Part shown: positions 1-7,680 of the stretch, piece by piece
How positions within the stretch are numbered: the stretch's first letter is position 1
How the letters are laid out: the number at the start of each line of letters is the position of its first letter
NCBI GenBank assembly: GCA_964583155.1
Contig: CAZOUY010000002.1
Location: 98,071-162,070, forward strand
Length of the DNA: 64,000 bases
Reading direction: 5' to 3'
Source: CAG-826 sp964583155
GTDB lineage: Bacteria; Bacillota_I; Bacilli_A; RFN20; CAG-826
Notes under the pieces: generated by a model
What the model saw: only the letters and a program-made list of their open reading frames with translations
Told to the model about the DNA's origin: nothing
The model's database searches: none
Program-made: the position numbers and the translations under genes

Positions 1-1377
1 ATTCATGATTCCCGATTGCTTGATAACATGATGGGAATAATTCTCTTTATTGATGGTGACACCAACCCTTAATGGTCGATCCGTTAATTGACTCACCGTA
101 TTAACGATTAAGCCATTATCTTTTTTACCATCATGGGAAGTGACAACATATAAACCATAGCCGATGTTAAAAAGAGCGTTTAAGTTTTGCTTATTAGCCT
201 TCTTACCATCCTGCGCTAGATACTCTTTGGTCAATTCTTTGCTCAAGGTGGCGATTTGTTGATGGTTATCATCATTCATTGCCGATAAGATACGCACGAC
301 CGGTTCCACAAAGGTAATATTCTTGCAGCTTGCCATCTTCTCTTTAATGACTTTGGCGGCTAAGGGAGCCCAGGAACCATTTTCAATAATGCCTATCGTT
401 TTATTTTGAAAGTTCCGTTCGATGAGATGATCTAAAAATGTGTGCATAAATGGAAAAATAGAGGCATTATAGGTGGTTGTGGCCAAGATTATTTTTCCAT
501 AGCGGAAAGCATTTTCGACCGCCTTTGCGATATCGGATCGAGCCAGATCGCAAACGACGACTTGAGGACAGCCATCACTTTCAAGCTTATTTGCCAACTC
601 TTCGACCGCTAATTTGGTATTACCATATATGGAAGTGTAGGCGATGAAAACCCCTTCACTTTCGGTTTGATAGCTTGACCAGGTATTATAAAGATCGAGG
701 TAATAGCCGAGATTTTCTTGCAAAATAGGACCATGCAAAGGACATATCATTTCGATATCCAGGGTAGAGGCCTTTTTTAACAGGCTTTGAACTTGAGCAC
801 CATATTTTCCAACGATACCGATATAATATCGGCGCGCTTCATCCGCCCAATCCTCATCATGATCCAAAGCTCCGAATTTACCAAATCCATCAGCGGAAAA
901 AAGAGCTTTGGCATACGCATCATAGGTTACCATTACTTCGGGCCAATGAACCATCGGCGCAAAGACAAAGGTTAAAAGATGCTTTCCTAGTGATAAGGTA
1001 TCCATATCGGAAACCACCAATTTATTGGCAATATCCTGATGGAAAAATTGATCGATCATTTTAAAGGTCTTAATATTTCCCACGATGATCGTATCCGGAT
1101 ATTGCTTTAAAAAATTTATGATATTGGCAGAGTGGTCGGGCTCCATGTGCTGGACGACCAAGTAAGTAGGCTTTTTTCCATTTAAAACCTTTTCAATATT
1201 ATCGAGCCATTCATGCGTGAAATGACGATCCACCGTATCCATGATGGCAATTTTTTCATCCATGATGACATAAGAATTATAGGCCATGCCATTTGGCACA
1301 ACATATTGACCTTCAAAAAGATCCACTTGGTGATCGTTCACACCAACATAATAAATATCATTTTTAATGTCTACCAT
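1..1377 (-). CDS. FprA-type flavodiiron protein with C-terminal flavin reductase-like domain, partial
   Basis: The gene runs off the left edge, leaving 459 codons with no stop. Residues 1-240 form a metallo-beta-lactamase-fold diiron domain: H77, E79, D81 and H82 sit in HMEPDHS, H144 in MVHWPE, a probable bridging Asp near 163, and H215 in PLHGP. These match the ligands of flavodiiron proteins, which reduce O2 to water or NO to N2O in the cytoplasm of anaerobes. From about 245 a flavodoxin domain begins with the FMN-loop sequence YTSIYGNT. From about 400 a third region (NIGYGLYVVTSHDGKK) resembles flavoredoxin / flavin reductase domains, so electrons may be delivered within one chain. The ATG is preceded by GAAGGAGAAACG, a good binding site. 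Family assignment is firm; whether O2 or NO is the main substrate cannot be told. Confidence 0.88.
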   Translation of the reverse strand, partial: MVDIKNDIYYVGVNDHQVDLFEGQYVVPNGMAYNSYVIMDEKIAIMDTVDRHFTHEWLDNIEKVLNGKKPTYLVVQHMEPDHSANIINFLKQYPDTIIVGNIKTFKMIDQFFHQDIANKLVVSDMDTLSLGKHLLTFVFAPMVHWPEVMVTYDAYAKALFSADGFGKFGALDHDEDWADEARRYYIGIVGKYGAQVQSLLKKASTLDIEMICPLHGPILQENLGYYLDLYNTWSSYQTESEGVFIAYTSIYGNTKLAVEELANKLESDGCPQVVVCDLARSDIAKAVENAFRYGKIILATTTYNASIFPFMHTFLDHLIERNFQNKTIGIIENGSWAPLAAKVIKEKMASCKNITFVEPVVRILSAMNDDNHQQIATLSKELTKEYLAQDGKKANKQNLNALFNIGYGLYVVTSHDGKKDNGLIVNTVSQLTDRPLRVGVTINKENYSHHVIKQSGIMN

Positions 1378-1437
1378 ATTCGTTTCTCCTTCAAATCTTA
1401 TTATTAGTTGTTAGTGGTAAAACTTCAATTAATTTGC

Positions 1438-3555
1438 TTAATAATTTCTTCTTTTATAGAAAACAACCGTGAATATACCGAGTATTGAAAGAAGAACCAA
1501 GAGATTGGTTGACGATTTAAAGCAGCTATTGCTCTTAGGAGGATTGCTACTAGTGGAGGAGCTATCAATCACGGATGATGATGGTGGCATAGGATCGCTG
1601 CTAGTAGAAGGAGGCGTTATTTCATTTTCTTCAATGGTAATCAAGCAATTAGCCTGCACCTTTTCATCATGAGAGAGAACTTGAATGGTGGCGGTTCCTT
1701 TTTTTAGCGCGGTGACGAGCCCGTCGCTATCAACAGAAGCTACGCTAGGATTACTGCTCACGAATTGTAAATGCTTATTAGTGGCGTTTTCAGGTAAAAT
1801 AGTGGCGATGAGTTTAAAGGTATCGCCGACTTTTAGATTTTGTGTTTCATAATTCAAGATGATTTGTTCGACCGGAATCTCTTCAGGAGGAACATCATAG
1901 GCAATGCGATATTCGTTTATAAAGAGAGAATTAACCGATGCGAAAATATAAATGGTAATATCCTCATTTTCTTGAATAACATAATTACTATCTATTAAGG
2001 ATAATTCCACATCGACAAAGGTGTTGGAGTATTTTCCCGCCCATTTTGGGTCATTGAACGGGGTTCCTTCATCGATCGTCGCGAGCACTTGGCTTTCGCC
2101 CGCCTTAACTATGACACCACCGGCACCGGCCGAGGTATTAGAACGAATATTGAGAGTAATTCCTTTAATACAATATCCTTGATATCCTTGTAAAGTTAAG
2201 GTGGTGGAATTATTCGCTGTCATTTGCCCTTTATTTTGGTGGGTTTGACTATAGGTAGCCGAAGAATTGTCGGGAATAATTCCGGAACTGGTGACGCTTG
2301 TTTTAGAATCAATGGTATAAATGGCGTTCGTTTCGGCCACATTTTCTTCCACAAAGATGGTGCATTCTTTTTCGAATTCGCCAACCGTCACCTTAATTGT
2401 TGTAGATCCCTCTTGGAGTCCGGTTACCAGTCCGTTTTCCACTGAGGCCACTTCGGGATTTGATGATTCCCAGACCTCTTTTCGATATTTTTCGCTAGCG
2501 TAATAGGGCGTATAGTTAACATGTAATTGCCGTTGATCATGAACTTTAATCGTCGCTTCTTCATGATATAAAGCAATATCAAGGATCGGCACATCATCAT
2601 TACGGAAATAATCGGGATCTTCTAAGGCTCCGAGTCCATCATAGCCGGGATCCCAAATCATGACGGCAAATTCGGGGTGATCGATAAAAGGATTTCGAAC
2701 CCCGGTAACGGAAGCACAATAATCATTCCGTTTCATTTCGAAATAGTCGACCTTATCAAGATCATTCCATCTTAGAAGAGTATCCCACGCATCTTGGGCG
2801 ACTCCTGATTCGACATAAAATATATCGTTGATACGTAATTCTCCCGATTTGGAAGTAGTGCTCGTATCGACGGCTTCAAGACGGAAGATATTCGCCTCAA
2901 TTTCACTTGAATAATGGGTATACATATACATTAAAATTCTAGCGACATCGCCTTTTATTTCATCGCGGGGCTCAAAGCTAATGGTGTTGGTATAGTTTCC
3001 AGTGCCTTGACCCTCATAGATTATTTCCGTTCCATTTTTATTTAAATCACTATAAAACTTATCTTTTCTTGAGGAATTAATCGATTGAAAGGAAGGCTTT
3101 AATTGATGGATATCAGCCCCAGCACCTCTTTTGGAGTCGCTGCTAACATCCGGATAAAGACCATTAGAACGATTCTTGCACCAAACATGCTCACGGTTCC
3201 AAGTGACGCCACCATTCCAGGCATTATCGAAGGAAACCCCTGTATAAAAATCAATGATGTTAGAGGGATTATCAATATCTTCATCAGAAAAAGCATTCGC
3301 CCCTTTGATATCACCATAATTAGTGTAATAACGATGATTGATGGTCATCGATTCCGCCAATTTCTCTAATAAGGGTTGATTCATTAAACCATTAAGAGAA
3401 GATTCTTCATAATAGGCTTCAATATCGCCGGTTTCACTTAAATAATTCTGATTAGGAGCGCTGACATTATTTTCTCCGGCCTCAGCCTTAGTGAGATGAT
3501 TATTTGCGAAAAACAAAGGTAATACCAAGCATATGAGAGTTATTTTTGATTTCAT
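1438..3555 (-). CDS. Secreted, membrane-anchored endonuclease I with two Ig-like (Big_2) domains
   Basis: About 705 residues from the ATG at 3555, chosen because CTCGGAGGC precedes it and a signal peptide starts there (MKSKITLICLVLPLFF). The endonuclease I domain follows: NREHVW at about residues 120-125 carries the catalytic His of the beta-beta-alpha-metal fold, and DIHQLKPS at about 148-155 is the second conserved block, followed by an Asn/Arg-rich segment. Next come a Big_2 domain ending in a GLVTGLQEGSTTIKV stretch, an unassigned beta-rich domain, a second Big_2 domain (VTALKKGTATIQV), a Pro/Ser/Thr linker and a C-terminal membrane helix with the tail YKRRNY. No LPXTG motif is present, so it is probably held by the helix rather than by sortase. 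The likely role is non-specific degradation of extracellular DNA, for nucleotide scavenging or release from DNA-rich matrix. Confidence 0.85.
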   Translation of the reverse strand: MKSKITLICLVLPLFFANNHLTKAEAGENNVSAPNQNYLSETGDIEAYYEESSLNGLMNQPLLEKLAESMTINHRYYTNYGDIKGANAFSDEDIDNPSNIIDFYTGVSFDNAWNGGVTWNREHVWCKNRSNGLYPDVSSDSKRGAGADIHQLKPSFQSINSSRKDKFYSDLNKNGTEIIYEGQGTGNYTNTISFEPRDEIKGDVARILMYMYTHYSSEIEANIFRLEAVDTSTTSKSGELRINDIFYVESGVAQDAWDTLLRWNDLDKVDYFEMKRNDYCASVTGVRNPFIDHPEFAVMIWDPGYDGLGALEDPDYFRNDDVPILDIALYHEEATIKVHDQRQLHVNYTPYYASEKYRKEVWESSNPEVASVENGLVTGLQEGSTTIKVTVGEFEKECTIFVEENVAETNAIYTIDSKTSVTSSGIIPDNSSATYSQTHQNKGQMTANNSTTLTLQGYQGYCIKGITLNIRSNTSAGAGGVIVKAGESQVLATIDEGTPFNDPKWAGKYSNTFVDVELSLIDSNYVIQENEDITIYIFASVNSLFINEYRIAYDVPPEEIPVEQIILNYETQNLKVGDTFKLIATILPENATNKHLQFVSSNPSVASVDSDGLVTALKKGTATIQVLSHDEKVQANCLITIEENEITPPSTSSDPMPPSSSVIDSSSTSSNPPKSNSCFKSSTNLLVLLSILGIFTVVFYKRRNY

Positions 3556-3572
3556 GTATCTGTGCCTCCGAG

Positions 3573-3608
3573 TATTCAATCTTAGTATAATATTCAATTT
3601 TAGTATAA
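3573..3608 (-). promoter_or_regulatory. 18-bp tandem repeat carrying -10-like boxes upstream of the endonuclease gene
   Basis: Two head-to-tail 18-bp units (3573-3590 and 3591-3608) differ at one base. Read on the minus strand, each contains TATACT followed by a TTGAATA block. They lie 18-53 bp upstream of the endonuclease start, where its promoter should be. The repeat could be duplicated -10 elements or a regulator binding site; no clear -35 was identified. Confidence 0.4.
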
Positions 3609-3718
3609 CATATTTTCTAATATATTTTTTAATATATTTTGCTATCTCCCTCTTTATTTGCGACCTTTATTTTTTTCTTATATTCATCAGATAAAAAAGA
3701 AGCAAGGTAAATAAACAT

Positions 3719-3841
3719 ATGTATCAAGAAATTGCGCCTCATCATCTATCAATTTCACTTTTGTTTTTTATTAAAATTCAAGGAATAAAAGTCATAATTA
3801 TCGCTTTTTCTATCGGTTTTTGTCTTCAATTTTTAAAATAG
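3719..3841 (+). CDS. Possible 40-residue hydrophobic peptide upstream of the recombinase
   Basis: An ATG at 3719 opens 40 codons ending in TAG at 3841, 22 bp before the recombinase start. The middle and C-terminal parts are hydrophobic (KVIIIAFSIGFCLQF), which would fit a single membrane helix. Upstream is only a weak AAGGT about 12 bases away. It resembles no family I know. It may be chance in AT-rich DNA, and the rest of the 3609-3863 gap holds nothing else I can call. Confidence 0.2.
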   Translation: MYQEIAPHHLSISLLFFIKIQGIKVIIIAFSIGFCLQFLK

Positions 3842-3863
3842 TGTTAAAAGGAGTGGACAAAAT

Positions 3864-4805
3864 ATGAAATACGAAGAATGGTTAACTATTTGGCTGGATA
3901 ATTATATTAAGCCAAACGCTAAAGCCAAAACATTTGAGAATTATTTTAATCTCATTCGAAATCACATCACCAAGGAATTAGGACACTATGGCTTAGAAGA
4001 TATCACGACGATTATGATCCAAATGTATATCACCAAATTATTGAAGGAGGGAAATGTCAAAACGAATAAAGGCTTAGCCCCTAGTACGGTCAATACGATC
4101 ATTACGATTATTCAATTATCTCTCAAAACAGCGGCCTCGATCAATCTTATTCAGGAATATAAATTAGAGGAAATAAAGCGCCCTAAAGTTCAATTTCGAG
4201 AATTATCATGCTTTTCCTTAGAGGAGCAAAGAAAAATTGAGACGGCCATTTTAAAGAGCCCCAAAGCGAAAATGATCGGTATTATCATCTGTTTATACAC
4301 CGGTGTGCGAATTGGAGAACTGCTCGCATTGACATGGGAAGATATTGATTTTCATAATAATTTAATCATGATCAAGAAAACATGTCATTACGGAATCGAT
4401 TTAAATGGCCACTATACACGGATGATAAATGAACCGAAGACAATCACCTCTAAACGGATGATTCCCTTTTCAAAGCACCTGTTGCCATTGCTGAAAAGAA
4501 TGAAAAGCAAGCAGTCGATATACTTGATATCGGATGGTCAAAATCCTATTAGTGTTCGTTCTTACCAAAGGAGCTTTTCCTTGCTCTTAAAAAAAATCAA
4601 AATACCCCATAAAGGATTCCATGCATTGCGACATACTTTCGCAACAAGGGCCTTAGAATGCGGCATGGATGTCAAAACCTTATCGGAAATTTTAGGGCAC
4701 AAAAATGCCTCTATTACTTTGAACCGCTATGTTCATTCTTTAATGGAGCATAAAAAACAAATGATGGAAAAAATGACCACGAAATTATTTCCAAAAACAA
4801 AATGA
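3864..4805 (+). CDS. Tyrosine recombinase, probable DNA invertase for the adjacent promoter switch
   Basis: 313 residues, site-specific recombinase of the phage integrase family. The N-terminal 100 residues form a helical SAM-like core-binding domain and the rest is catalytic. The full catalytic set is visible: R149 in TGVRIGELLAL, K192 near the beta-hairpin, H253-x-x-R256 in HALRH, H279 in LGHKN and nucleophile Y289 in NRYVH. It lacks the N-terminal arm-binding domain of Tn916-like integrases, so it is about 60-80 residues shorter than those and closer to XerC/D or invertase-type enzymes. AAAAGGAGTGG precedes the ATG. Only 22 bp after the stop begins the left arm of a 20-bp inverted repeat (4828-4847 / 4969-4988), the likely substrate. 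No excisionase, other phage genes or att duplication is seen, arguing for inversion rather than integration. Confidence 0.88.
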   Translation: MKYEEWLTIWLDNYIKPNAKAKTFENYFNLIRNHITKELGHYGLEDITTIMIQMYITKLLKEGNVKTNKGLAPSTVNTIITIIQLSLKTAASINLIQEYKLEEIKRPKVQFRELSCFSLEEQRKIETAILKSPKAKMIGIIICLYTGVRIGELLALTWEDIDFHNNLIMIKKTCHYGIDLNGHYTRMINEPKTITSKRMIPFSKHLLPLLKRMKSKQSIYLISDGQNPISVRSYQRSFSLLLKKIKIPHKGFHALRHTFATRALECGMDVKTLSEILGHKNASITLNRYVHSLMEHKKQMMEKMTTKLFPKTK

Positions 4806-4827
4806 AAAAATTATTACATTATGATGG

Positions 4828-4988
4828 TCATCTAATACTTTATTAGGCGAACTACATTGTCATCATTATATCGGAGTTGGAATTTTTGTCAAGCGTTTTT
4901 TATTATTTTGCCCGCTGATTTCTTCTAATTTGGGGTGAAAAGAAACAATCCGGAGACAAAATTGTACACCTAATAAAGTATTAGATGA
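4828..4988. promoter_or_regulatory. Probable invertible promoter segment bounded by perfect 20-bp inverted repeats
   Basis: Arms at 4828-4847 and 4969-4988 are exact reverse complements (20 of 20) around 121 bp. Each arm contains a smaller dyad, CTAATA-3 bp-TATTAG (4832-4846 in the left arm), as expected of a tyrosine recombinase core site. The enclosed DNA holds one excellent sigma-A promoter on the minus strand (4865-4892) and no good plus-strand promoter. The segment sits between the recombinase gene and the TasA/SipW operon. Inversion would move the -35 to 4924-4929 and the -10 to 4946-4951 on the plus strand, about 80 bases before the operon's ribosome binding site. This is the architecture of phase-variable invertible promoters known in gut bacteria. 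Confidence 0.82.
4865..4892 (-). promoter_or_regulatory. Consensus sigma-A promoter inside the invertible segment, facing the recombinase
   Basis: On the minus strand TTGACA (4887-4892) and TATAAT (4865-4870) are both perfect consensus, 16 bp apart. As sequenced it fires leftwards, antisense to the recombinase gene whose stop lies about 50 bp beyond the predicted start site. The downstream operon is therefore predicted to be OFF in this sequence. Confidence 0.85.
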
Positions 4989-4992
4989 ACAC

Positions 4993-5049
4993 ATGGCCAT
5001 GCTTCAAGTTTCGCTGAAGCAAATTCAAAAAGATATGGAGGAAAAATGA
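4993..5049 (+). CDS. Possible 18-residue leader peptide coupled to the TasA-like gene
   Basis: ATG at 4993 opens 18 codons rich in Lys, Gln and Glu, ending at TGA 5047-5049 directly against the ATG of the next gene. The operon's GGAGG lies inside this frame, so translation of the leader could influence the next start. No convincing binding site precedes it, and the frame could be a remnant or chance. It starts outside the right repeat arm, so it would be unchanged by inversion. Confidence 0.25.
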   Translation: MAMLQVSLKQIQKDMEEK

Positions 5050-5613
5050 ATGAAAAGAATAGGTGCAGTGATTGCAATGGCGACATTTTTGACCATTGGC
5101 GGTGTTTATGCAACATTTAATTATGCTCAACAGAGCGCTGATACGGTTGAACAAGCACTCGGCTTAACAATTGCAAATGAAGTAAGTGATACGACCAAAG
5201 GTGTCATTACGATTACATCGACCTTCGCAATTGAGATTGATGATGCCGGGCAAATCGCCGGTGGAGAAAGCACATACTATACCGGTATGAAAACAAGCGG
5301 TGAATTTAAGGTGACATTTACACCCGCTGTTGGTGCTGATGCCGATGTTCGCGATAATGGTATTGTTTTGGAAATGGAAATCACCATTACCGGTAATACG
5401 TACGATGGTGCGGATATTTTTAAGACCAAGGGACTGACCGAAGGTAAAGTCACACTAAATAATGAAGCGAAAATTTTAGGTGATTATGTGGTCGATTTAA
5501 CCGATTATATTGAGGTTAATCCCATACAATTATCCACGAGTGCTGAATATAATGACTATAAAACACAGCTTGAAGCAACTAGTATTTTAGTTAAAGTAAG
5601 CGAAAAGATATAG
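5050..5613 (+). CDS. TasA/camelysin-like secreted protein (SipW-type signal peptide)
   Basis: 187 residues. The N terminus has a short basic start, a hydrophobic core and the sequence TIGGVYATFNYAQ at about 15-27, the hallmark of SipW-dependent signal peptides of TasA, TapA and camelysin. The mature part is acidic, beta-strand-rich and Cys-free, like fibre-forming TasA-family proteins, but the family match beyond the signal is by resemblance only. GGAGG sits 8 bases before the ATG. It is the first large gene after the invertible promoter, followed 33 bp later by its presumed signal peptidase. The same signal sequence recurs in the gene at 6840. The likely role is an extracellular matrix or surface fibre subunit. 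A metalloprotease activity, once claimed for camelysin, is not supported by any visible motif. Confidence 0.72.
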   Translation: MKRIGAVIAMATFLTIGGVYATFNYAQQSADTVEQALGLTIANEVSDTTKGVITITSTFAIEIDDAGQIAGGESTYYTGMKTSGEFKVTFTPAVGADADVRDNGIVLEMEITITGNTYDGADIFKTKGLTEGKVTLNNEAKILGDYVVDLTDYIEVNPIQLSTSAEYNDYKTQLEATSILVKVSEKI

Positions 5614-5646
5614 GAATTCATATTTAATTGAAAAGGATATAAAAAT

Positions 5647-6837
5647 ATGACAGCATATGATAAGTATATTCTTGTGCTTTGTTTCATCGTTTTTATAACT
5701 TTAACAGCAATGTTCGCCTTTCTCATTATTAGCATTGTCAAGATGCGCCTTAAAATGATTGGTGGCGGACTTGCCGACAATGAAATATCTCAAAAAGAGC
5801 AGCAGGAAAAAGCGAAACATACGAGTCTTGCTGCTCGTTTCATCATAAATAAGTTGTTACCGACATTTTTTAGCATCTTACTAGTCATTGTTTTTGGATT
5901 ATCAATAGGTTCTCGACTTGGTGGAACCAAACCAGTAGGTGATACTCCCATCGTTAAAGTTGTAAAGAGTGGATCAATGGCCTCTGTTTATGAGAAAAAC
6001 ACATATATTCAAGAAAACCATTTAAACAACCAAATTCAAAAATATGATCTGATTGTAATTCATAAGCTTCCTCAAGAAAAGGACCTAAAGCTCTATGACA
6101 TCGTCATATATGAAGTGGATGGCTATCTAATCGTCCATCGAATCGTCAAAATAGAAGAGCCGAACACCCAGCATTCCGAAAGATACTTTTTATTGCAAGG
6201 TGACGCCAATCAATATCCGGACAAATTTCCTGTCAAGTATTCGCAAATGCGCGGTATTTACGCCAATAAAAGAATTCCTTATTTAGGAAGCTTTGTCGAT
6301 TTCATGTCCTCACCTGCGGGTTATCTTTGTATCCTGCTCGTCGTTTTTGTTTTGGTGGTTTCTCCTCGAGTTGAAAAAAGGATCAACCAAGAAATGGAAA
6401 AAAGAAGTCGGATTATGGCATTATATGAAAAAGAAAAAGGTCCTTCGTTTTCATTAGGCGTATTTTCTAAATCCTTAGTAGCGGATTATATGGAACAGTA
6501 TTTTCCGGAAGCAATCATCGTAACGCGCAGGAAAGATACAACTAAAAGCGGATTATCGGTGCCGGATACGTATTATGTAAGACTCGGAAATAAGAAAAAA
6601 TGCTTTGCATATGTTTATTGCACGAAGCTAGGACATGCAATTATTCGTTTCATAGGAAACGAGGAATTGGCCAATCATGTAGAAGGAATAGAAAAAACAT
6701 TATTTCCAAAACGGTCTAATGAGCAATGGTATGTTATTGACTTTGAAAATGTCTCCGAATCCACATCCGAGCGCATGGCGTATATTTTAGTCGCATCTTA
6801 CCAAAAAGTGATATGCCAAGAAAAGGGGGAGGGATAA
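5647..6837 (+). CDS. SipW-type signal peptidase I with long extra C-terminal domain
   Basis: 396 residues, about twice the length of SipW. Residues 5-32 and 68-90 are membrane helices. The catalytic region follows: S110 in KSGSM is the nucleophile, and H164 in LIVHRIV replaces the Lys of ordinary bacterial enzymes, the Ser-His arrangement of SipW and ER/archaeal signal peptidases. QGDANQYPD at 184-192 supplies the conserved Asp. A third helix lies at about 223-240. The last 155 residues are a predicted cytoplasmic globular region with no motif I recognise. It lies between two substrates bearing SipW-type signals (5050 and 6840), so it presumably cleaves both. Production should follow the state of the invertible promoter. 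Confidence 0.85.
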   Translation: MTAYDKYILVLCFIVFITLTAMFAFLIISIVKMRLKMIGGGLADNEISQKEQQEKAKHTSLAARFIINKLLPTFFSILLVIVFGLSIGSRLGGTKPVGDTPIVKVVKSGSMASVYEKNTYIQENHLNNQIQKYDLIVIHKLPQEKDLKLYDIVIYEVDGYLIVHRIVKIEEPNTQHSERYFLLQGDANQYPDKFPVKYSQMRGIYANKRIPYLGSFVDFMSSPAGYLCILLVVFVLVVSPRVEKRINQEMEKRSRIMALYEKEKGPSFSLGVFSKSLVADYMEQYFPEAIIVTRRKDTTKSGLSVPDTYYVRLGNKKKCFAYVYCTKLGHAIIRFIGNEELANHVEGIEKTLFPKRSNEQWYVIDFENVSESTSERMAYILVASYQKVICQEKGEG

Positions 6838-6839
6838 AC

Positions 6840-7508
6840 GTGAATACCATGAAAAGAATCCATCAAGTATTGTTTATCGCTATTTTTCTTGTTACCACAA
6901 TCACTTGTGGAGGAGTATACGCTACTTTTAACTATGCACAAAATGATGCTACCGCGATAAATCAACAAGTAAGAATTGTCATTTCGGATTTTCATTATCT
7001 TTTTCCCAATACTCCTGAGGGAAGTAAACAAGAAAAGCTTTTGAATAATATATTGAATGGCACAACGGAAAATCCAGATGAAGGATTAAACGATCCCAAT
7101 TCCCATCTTAATCAAGTAATCGTCAATCGTTCCGGTAGCTTTTGGGGGAATAGCAAGGTGGTAGGAAGCATGGATGCCCATGAGGATTTCTCCAACTTAT
7201 TTGATGATGATATGCAAGATATGTCATTTTTACTATGGTTTTCTGATGAAGAACTGGATTCGGATACATATTATCTATTTACGACCTCGGTCCCTTTAGA
7301 TGATGGAAATGGTAACCCTACGATTCCTTATGGTGAATGGGTGGAGCCCGTCTATCGAACGATTTTAAAGAAAAATGCCGAAAGCGGAAATTATGAGGCG
7401 GTCAGTGTGGAAATCGGCAAAGCAAAGTCCATGAAATATAAAAATTATTTAAGCTCGTGGATTGTTACCGCTCCTTCCTTTGATCAAAGCACGTGGACAC
7501 CTCTATAA
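6840..7508 (+). CDS. Second TasA/camelysin-like secreted protein
   Basis: 222 residues from a GTG at 6840, preferred because AGGGGGAGGG lies about 7 bases upstream; an in-frame ATG at 6849 is the alternative. The signal contains CGGVYATFNYAQNDAT, nearly identical at its end to the gene at 5050 (GGVYATFNYAQ). The mature region is longer and differs: it is acidic, with LLWFSDEELDSDTYYLF and a C terminus rich in aromatic residues. It starts 2 bp after the signal peptidase stop, consistent with one transcript. It may be a minor subunit or anchor of the fibre, by analogy to TapA beside TasA, but sequence alone does not show that. Confidence 0.65.
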   Translation: MNTMKRIHQVLFIAIFLVTTITCGGVYATFNYAQNDATAINQQVRIVISDFHYLFPNTPEGSKQEKLLNNILNGTTENPDEGLNDPNSHLNQVIVNRSGSFWGNSKVVGSMDAHEDFSNLFDDDMQDMSFLLWFSDEELDSDTYYLFTTSVPLDDGNGNPTIPYGEWVEPVYRTILKKNAESGNYEAVSVEIGKAKSMKYKNYLSSWIVTAPSFDQSTWTPL

Positions 7509-7620
7509 TTTGAGAAGGCGCATCATTATAGTTATATGTAATTGGAAAGCAACTTATTTTAAGAGTATGAAATGTAAACGCTTTTATACTTTATGTAAGC
7601 ATTTTCATGATAAACCGGGG

Positions 7621-7648
7621 TTGTTTTATACAAAACATTACATATAAT
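7621..7648 (+). promoter_or_regulatory. Candidate promoter of the 84-residue membrane protein gene
   Basis: TTGTTT at 7621-7626 and TATAAT at 7643-7648 are 16 bp apart, 33 bp before the next start. It would let the last gene of the cluster be expressed independently of the invertible promoter. Confidence 0.4.
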
Positions 7649-7680
7649 AAAACTGCGAAAGCAAGAAAGGAGGCTTTATT

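Noticed and set aside
787..1407. Short plus-strand reading frames
   Set aside because: They lie antisense within the FprA-like gene, whose motifs on the minus strand are clear.
3864..4805. Integrase of a prophage or integrative element
   Set aside because: No excisionase, structural or conjugation genes, no tRNA and no att duplication nearby; the inverted repeat beside it fits inversion better.
4828..4988. Ordinary terminator formed by the 20-bp inverted repeat
   Set aside because: The loop of 121 bp contains a consensus promoter, and no T run follows either arm.
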